Shown piece after piece: positions 30,432-34,926 of a stretch of 34,926 nt of DNA. A model generated the notes under the pieces. The model saw nothing but the letters and a program-made list of their open reading frames with translations. It made no database searches and was not told the DNA's origin. The DNA lies in NCBI GenBank assembly GCA_017621655.1, contig JAGASS010000032.1, positions 1 to 34,926 on the forward strand. The letters are read 5' to 3'. This stretch comes from Clostridia bacterium. Lineage in GTDB: Bacteria > Bacillota > Clostridia > Oscillospirales > CAG-272. The translations under genes were made by a program, and so were the position numbers. Position 1 is the stretch's first letter, and the number at the start of each line of letters is the position of its first letter.

Positions 30432-31076
30432 ATGAGCATTATCGGAAAAATAATAGACGGTCACATCGAAAAACGCCGCCTTAAGATACACCGCGCTTTC
30501 CGCAAAAAGCTGAAAAACGAAACGCCGTCAATAATCGCAAACAACTGCTTCGGCACTATGATCTATTACCACCTCGGGCTTAGATATATGAGTCCGACGA
30601 TAAATCTCTTTATCAAAAAAGACGAGTACCTGACCTTCGTTTCCAACCTGCGTGAATACCTCGATGCCGAAATGACAGAGGTAACCGACACAGATAACAA
30701 ATATCCCGTCGGCGAGCTTATCTGTGACGGTAAAGCGGTACGCATATACGGAATGCACTATAAAAGCTTCGATGAGCTTAAGGAAAAGTGGGACAGCCGT
30801 AAGAGAAGGATAGATTATAACAATTTCTTTGTCGTAATGACGACACTGGCATTCACAAAGGACGACGCCGAGGTTTTTGATAAACTTCCCTACGAAAACA
30901 AACTCGTTGTAACGGGAAGATCGGAATGTGACCGTCCTTATATAACATTTCACAAGGTCCTGAAGGACGAAAGCTACGACATCGGAAGATTCGTTCAGTA
31001 CGACAGCAGATTTTCGATAAAAAAGCCGATGGACGATATAGATTACGTCGGATTTCTTAACGGCAAAAATGATTAA
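30432..31076 (+). CDS. DUF1919 protein, probable exopolysaccharide-associated
   Basis: 214 residues. SIIANNCFGTMIYYHLGLRYMSPTINLFI near the start and DYNNFFVVMTTLAFTKDDAEVF in the middle match DUF1919 proteins, which usually lie in capsule or exopolysaccharide loci and are thought to be acyl- or glycosyl-transfer related; no activity is proven. No signal peptide. GGAG precedes the start. Transcribed with the FkbM gene; the ATPase gene starts 14 bases after its stop. Confidence 0.8.
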   Translation: MSIIGKIIDGHIEKRRLKIHRAFRKKLKNETPSIIANNCFGTMIYYHLGLRYMSPTINLFIKKDEYLTFVSNLREYLDAEMTEVTDTDNKYPVGELICDGKAVRIYGMHYKSFDELKEKWDSRKRRIDYNNFFVVMTTLAFTKDDAEVFDKLPYENKLVVTGRSECDRPYITFHKVLKDESYDIGRFVQYDSRFSIKKPMDDIDYVGFLNGKND

Positions 31077-31089
31077 TACAGGTGAAAAA

Positions 31090-33555
31090 ATGGCAAAATT
31101 CAACGTAACGGGAATGTCCTGTGCCGCCTGCTCGGCACGGGTCGAAAAAGCGGTATCGGGTGTAGACGGCGTAAAAAGCTGCGCCGTAAATCTGCTGACG
31201 AACAGCATGATAGTCGAAGGTGACGTTCCCGAATCCGAAATAATAAAGGCAGTCGAAAACGCCGGCTACGGCGCCTCTGCCGATAACGGAAAAGCGCCCG
31301 AAAAGAAGGAAGAATCCGATAACACCGAGACGAAGAAGATAATTCTTCGCCTGACGTTCTCGGTAATTTTCCTTGCGGCATTAATGTATATTTCAATGGG
31401 ACGAATGATCGGTCTGCCGCTTCCGTCCGCGCTTGAAAATAACCACCTCGCGAACGCCTTGACGCAGATGCTTCTTTCCCTTGCCGTGATGGTAATAAAC
31501 CAGAAATTCTTTATAAGCGGCTTCAAGGGGATAATTAAAGGCGCGCCGAATATGGACACGCTCGTTTCTCTCGGCTCGCTCGCGGCGTTTGGGTACAGTA
31601 CGGCGATGGTCTATAAAATGACCGTCAGTCATTCGCATTCGCTCCTTCACGGTCTGTATTTCGAAAGCGCGGCAATGATACTGACGCTGATCACCGTCGG
31701 AAAGCTACTCGAAGCACGCGCAAAGGGTAAAACAACAAGCGCCCTCAAAGGGCTTATGTCGCTCTCTCCCGAAACCGCGACCGTAATCAAGGACGGTAAG
31801 GAAATTACAGTTCCGATAGCGTCACTTAAGGTCGGTGATATATTCACGGTCCGCCCGGGGCAGAATTTCCCTGCCGACGGCAAGGTTATCGAGGGTATTA
31901 GCTCTGTAAACGAAGCGGCACTCACGGGCGAAAGCATACCTGCCGATAAAACGGTCGGCTCGCCCGTCTCTTCAGGTACAGTAAACCTATCGGGCTACCT
32001 AAAATGCGAAGCAACGAAGGTCGGTCACGATACAGTCCTTCAGCAGATAATAAAAACGGTCTCCGACGCATCGGCGTCTAAAGCGCCAATTGCGCGTATC
32101 GCCGATAAGGTCTCTGGAATATTCGTGCCGACAGTCATCGGAATCGCGCTCGTAACGATCGCCGCGTGGCTCATTGCAGGAGAAAGCATCGGCTTTGCGC
32201 TCGCGCGCGGAATATCGGTGCTCGTCATCAGCTGTCCCTGCGCGCTCGGACTCGCAACTCCCGTTGCGATAATGGTCGGAAGCGGAGTCGGAGCTAAAAA
32301 CGGAATACTCTTCAAGAGCGCGTCTGCCCTTGAAGAAATAGGAAAGACCAAGGTCGTCATTCTCGACAAAACGGGAACGGTAACGAAGGGAACGCCGACA
32401 GTTTCCGACGTTATACCGATAGGATGCGGTGAAAACGAGCTTCTGACGCTTGCATATTCCGTCGAAATGGGAAGCGAGCATCCGCTTTCAAAGGCGATAA
32501 CCTCCTTCGGGGCGGAAAACGGCATTTCTCCACTCCCTGTGGAAAGCTTTGAGGCGCATACGGGAAGCGGCGTTTCGGCACTTGTTAACGGTGAGACCGT
32601 CTACGGCGGAAAGCTCTCGATGGTCGCAGAGCTTGCGCCCGTAAGCGACGAAACGAAAAAGCTTACGGAAAAGCTCTCAAACGAGGGAAAAACGCCCCTA
32701 TTCTTTGCCAAAAACGGCACGATCCTCGGCATTGTCGCCGTCAGCGACGAGGTCAAGGAGGATTCTGCCGAGGCGATAAAAACGCTTCACGAAATGAAGA
32801 TAAAGACCGTCATGCTGACGGGTGATAACGAAAGGACCGCACGCGCGATAGCCGATAAGGTCGGCATCGACGAGGTCGTCGCAGGGGTAATGCCGAACGA
32901 AAAGGCAGATACCGTCAAGCGCCTGAGCGCAAACGGCAAGACCGCAATGGTCGGTGACGGAATAAACGACGCGCCCGCGCTCGTTGAAGCAGACGTCGGA
33001 ATCGCGATCGGCGCAGGAAGCGACATCGCAATAGATTCTGCCGACGCCGTGCTTATGAAAAGCTCGCTTTCGGACGTTCCCGCCGCCATCAAGCTCGGCA
33101 AAAATACGCTCCGTAATATCAAGGAAAACCTTTTCTGGGCGTTCTTCTATAACGTGCTCGGTATTCCGCTTGCCGCAGGCGTATTCATTCCGATTACCGG
33201 CTGGGAAATGAATCCGATGCTCGGCGCGCTCGCCATGAGCTTGTCAAGCTTTTTCGTAGTAACGAACGCACTTCGCCTTAACCTTATTCCGATAAGGAAA
33301 AAGGTCAAAGCCGCCGCTGTTCAGACACCTATGCCCGAGCCGAAAAAGGACGAAAATATAAAGACCTATGCCGTTTACGGGATGATGTGTCACCACTGCG
33401 AAAATGCAGTCAAGACCGCGCTTGAAGAGATTGACGGCATCTCGGAAGTAATTGCCGACCATACGCAGAATAAGGTCACGGTCAAATTTCTTTCCCCCGT
33501 CGACGACGATTTAATTATCAAAGCGATCACAGACGAGGGCTACGAAGTAAAATAA
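31090..33555 (+). CDS. copA: copper-type P1B ATPase with N- and C-terminal HMA domains
   Basis: 821 residues. N-terminal heavy-metal domain KFNVTGMSCAACSARVEKAV (CxxC). Eight membrane helices are readable, with SCPCALGLATP (CPC metal site) in the sixth. Actuator TGES (LTGESIPADK), phosphorylation DKTGTVTKGTP, SEHPLSKAI nucleotide-binding motif and MVGDGINDAPALVEAD are all intact. After the last helix (FFVVTNALRLN) a linker leads to a second metal domain, YAVYGMMCHHCENAVKTAL, at the C-terminus. Exports Cu(I); Ag(I) is possible. Start at 31090 is set by AGGTG 6 bases upstream. No copper regulator gene (copY, csoR) is visible in the window. gene_symbol is by family. Confidence 0.95.
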   Translation: MAKFNVTGMSCAACSARVEKAVSGVDGVKSCAVNLLTNSMIVEGDVPESEIIKAVENAGYGASADNGKAPEKKEESDNTETKKIILRLTFSVIFLAALMYISMGRMIGLPLPSALENNHLANALTQMLLSLAVMVINQKFFISGFKGIIKGAPNMDTLVSLGSLAAFGYSTAMVYKMTVSHSHSLLHGLYFESAAMILTLITVGKLLEARAKGKTTSALKGLMSLSPETATVIKDGKEITVPIASLKVGDIFTVRPGQNFPADGKVIEGISSVNEAALTGESIPADKTVGSPVSSGTVNLSGYLKCEATKVGHDTVLQQIIKTVSDASASKAPIARIADKVSGIFVPTVIGIALVTIAAWLIAGESIGFALARGISVLVISCPCALGLATPVAIMVGSGVGAKNGILFKSASALEEIGKTKVVILDKTGTVTKGTPTVSDVIPIGCGENELLTLAYSVEMGSEHPLSKAITSFGAENGISPLPVESFEAHTGSGVSALVNGETVYGGKLSMVAELAPVSDETKKLTEKLSNEGKTPLFFAKNGTILGIVAVSDEVKEDSAEAIKTLHEMKIKTVMLTGDNERTARAIADKVGIDEVVAGVMPNEKADTVKRLSANGKTAMVGDGINDAPALVEADVGIAIGAGSDIAIDSADAVLMKSSLSDVPAAIKLGKNTLRNIKENLFWAFFYNVLGIPLAAGVFIPITGWEMNPMLGALAMSLSSFFVVTNALRLNLIPIRKKVKAAAVQTPMPEPKKDENIKTYAVYGMMCHHCENAVKTALEEIDGISEVIADHTQNKVTVKFLSPVDDDLIIKAITDEGYEVK

Positions 33556-33560
33556 CATTA

Positions 33561-33589
33561 AAACGGACAACGCCTGTTGTCCGTTTTTT
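33561..33589 (+). terminator. terminator of the copA operon
   Basis: AAACGGACAAC, GCCT loop, GTTGTCCGTTT then TTT. Confidence 0.93.
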
Positions 33590-34010
33590 GCTATGTGAAT
33601 TTCCCCCAAGTGGAAGGCAAGACAGCGTCTAGAAGCTTCGCTACGTTGTTTGTAGGGCGGGGGCTTGCTCGGAACCCCCAAAGCTCATTGTATTCGCTTC
33701 GGGGAACCCCACGCGCTCCCGCCGAATAAATACGATGTTACATCACACCCAAACGGGTCGTCGAGGCGCCGACCCCTACCGAGAAACGTTCGTAATTTGC
33801 GCGGTAGGGGCTGGCGCCCACGACAGCCCGAAAACAAACAATGTTACATCGTTCCCGTGCGAACAGTCGAGGTAGGGGTTCCCCGAAACGAGCGAACGCG
33901 AGTTTTGGGGGTTCCCGAGGTTGCCTGTCCCTACAAATTTACGTTCAATATCCTCTTGTAGGGGCGAACTGTGTTCGCCCGCGTAAAAACGATGTTACAT
34001 CACACCCGAA

Positions 34011-34072
34011 CACCTCATCCACCGCAGACGCAGCGTCTGCGGTCCCCCTTCCCCCGCTGGGGAAGGCAAGAC
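34011..34072 (+). repeat. hairpin repeat, family A, copy 3
   Basis: Same 62-base length as 13484-13545 and differing at two positions only, which are paired with each other in the central stem (G and C there, A and T here). Confidence 0.92.
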
Positions 34073-34091
34073 GTCGTTCTGCATCACCTCC

Positions 34092-34116
34092 GTAGGGCGG
34101 GGGCTTGCTCCCGCCG
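34092..34116 (+). repeat. uninterrupted GTAGGGCGGGGG element (apparent empty site)
   Basis: GTAGGGCGGGGGCTTGCTC continues directly to CCGCCG. The copy at 33652-33724 has the same sequence with a family C hairpin plus a second GCTC inserted after GCTC. Confidence 0.85.
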
Positions 34117-34222
34117 CACAAAAAACAATGTAACATCCCCCTATCAAAATGCTCAAAAACCGTTCACTTTACCTAATTACTATAGTAAAAAGGTAAAATT
34201 TTGTGTTTTTGCCACGAACCTC

Positions 34223-34251
34223 TTGACTAATCCCTTGCAAAATTATATAAT
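34223..34251 (+). promoter_or_regulatory. promoter of serC
   Basis: TTGACT (34223-34228), 17 bases, TATAAT (34246-34251), about 85 bases before the start. The leader contains a CCCTCC/GGGAGGG hairpin (34282-34301) of unknown role. No T-box motif is seen here. Confidence 0.88.
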
Positions 34252-34336
34252 TATTTTATTATTTTATAAATTTACAAAACGCCCTCCGCCCGACGGGAGG
34301 GACGTAATACAAAAAGTCGGAGAAACGGATATTATT

Positions 34337-34926
34337 ATGAACAGAGTTTATAACTTCTCAGCGGGCCCTTCGATGCTTCCCCTCCCCGTGCTTGAGCAGG
34401 CACAGCGCGAGCTTATCTGCTACGGCGAAAGCGGAATGTCAGTAATGGAGATGAGCCACCGTTCTCCCGATTACGAAGCGATCATCAAGGCAGCAGAGGC
34501 AGACCTCCGCACTCTTATGAACATTCCCGATAACTATAAGGTACTCTTCCTCCAGGGCGGAGCTTCTACCGTATTCGCATCGGTTTGCTATAACCTCCTT
34601 ACAGGTTCGGGCAAGGCAGACTATATCGTCTCCGGTCAGTTCTCGAAAAAAGCGGCTCAGGAAGCAAAGAAGTACGGCGATGTAAAGATCGTCGCTTCCT
34701 CCGAGGATAAGAACAACACCTATATTCCGCAGACCAAGCGCGAGGACTTCCGTCCCGACGCAGATTACGTTCATATCTGCTTCAATAACACTATCTACGG
34801 TACAAAGTATAACTATATCCCCGATACCGGTGATATTCCTCTTGTTGCCGATATGTCCTCCTGCATCCTCTCCGAGCCGGTCGACGTAACAAAGTTCGGC
34901 GTTATCTACGCAGGCGCGCAGAAGAA
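34337..34926 (+). CDS. serC: phosphoserine aminotransferase, 3' end outside the window
   Basis: The first 196 residues are present. MNRVYNFSAGPSMLPLPVLEQAQ is the SerC start, followed by MSVMEMSHRSPDYEAI, LFLQGGASTVFASVCYNLL (PLP phosphate loop), HICFNNTIYGTKYNYIPDT and VADMSSCILSEPVDVTKFGVIYAGAQK. The last complete codon is the Lys of AGAQK, the residue that holds PLP as a Schiff base. Converts 3-phosphohydroxypyruvate and glutamate to phosphoserine, the step feeding serine to CysE. About half of the usual 360 residues lie beyond the edge. Confidence 0.95.
   Translation, partial: MNRVYNFSAGPSMLPLPVLEQAQRELICYGESGMSVMEMSHRSPDYEAIIKAAEADLRTLMNIPDNYKVLFLQGGASTVFASVCYNLLTGSGKADYIVSGQFSKKAAQEAKKYGDVKIVASSEDKNNTYIPQTKREDFRPDADYVHICFNNTIYGTKYNYIPDTGDIPLVADMSSCILSEPVDVTKFGVIYAGAQK

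Larger units (their letters stand above)
33600..34140. repeat. intergenic repeat cluster between copA and serC
   Basis: About 540 bases made almost wholly of short repeats: a partial family A piece (33602-33624), a GTAGGGCGGGGG element split by a family C hairpin (33652-33724), a CGTCGAGG...CCCTAC unit (33755-33780), a second family C hairpin (33875-33915) flanked by CGAGGT on both sides, a GTAGGGGCGAACTG palindrome (33957-33982), a family A copy (34011-34072) and the uninterrupted GTAGGGCGGGGG element (34092-34116). Copies of the near-palindrome GATGTTACATC separate the units. Open frames across it are by-products of GC-rich repeats; I see no gene. Confidence 0.85.

Noticed and set aside
33665..34095. 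Plus-strand open frames in the copA-serC gap
   Set aside because: They are translations of GC-rich repeats (many Arg, Pro, Ser), without RBS, and the same peptides appear at other repeat copies.
33600..34140. CRISPR array at the repeat cluster
   Set aside because: Repeats are of several kinds, in both orientations, with irregular spacing and no unique spacers of constant length; no cas genes are in the window.

Overview
The window looks like a chromosomal stretch of an anaerobic Bacillota bacterium of class Clostridia, probably an uncultured gut lineage. The evidence is a T-box leader, strong GGAGG-type ribosome binding sites, consensus sigma-A promoters (TTGACA-17-TATAAT), rpsO-pnp and cysE-cysS gene pairs, and short GC-rich intergenic repeats. 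Genus and species cannot be read from the sequence.

Layout. (1) 1-1785: threonine ammonia-lyase ilvA on the minus strand, behind a long T-box leader. The leader carries two stem I sensor modules but only one antiterminator/terminator. (2) 1855-10750: an integrative mobilizable element. The left arm has a zinc-finger protein and a sigma-70-like factor on the minus strand. The right arm, on the plus strand, has a Cys-rich small protein, a ParM-like actin and its partner, a structured oriT-like region, MobC, a MOBP relaxase, a ParB-like protein, a small unknown protein and a large serine recombinase. No type IV secretion genes are present, so it would need a helper for transfer. (3) 10799-14068: tRNA-Ser(GCU), rarA, a small membrane protein, a divergent DUF6809-like/XRE pair sharing two operators, then a repeat-rich gap. 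(4) 14069-20465: cysE-cysS, a solute-binding-like lipoprotein, rpsO and pnp. (5) 20509-23525: an AraC regulator divergent from a Gfo/Idh/MocA dehydrogenase and a TIM-barrel sugar isomerase, a likely regulated sugar or polyol catabolic unit. (6) 23570-28799: repeats, an unlisted 38-residue Cys-rich membrane microprotein, nagA, a radical SAM protein and an Lhr-type helicase. (7) 28853-33555: a two-helix membrane protein, an FkbM methyltransferase whose leader carries a mini-element, a DUF1919 protein and a copper-type P1B ATPase with metal-binding domains at both ends. (8) 33590-34336: a dense repeat cluster, then serC, cut off by the window edge at its PLP lysine.

Most worth a second look: the double-sensor T-box whose two specifier positions read CUC and AUC; a mobilizable element carrying plasmid-style segregation genes and its own sigma factor; at least three interlocking families of tiny intergenic repeats, one of which shows apparent filled and empty sites with 4-6 bp duplications and base-paired covariation; and the Cys-rich microprotein.
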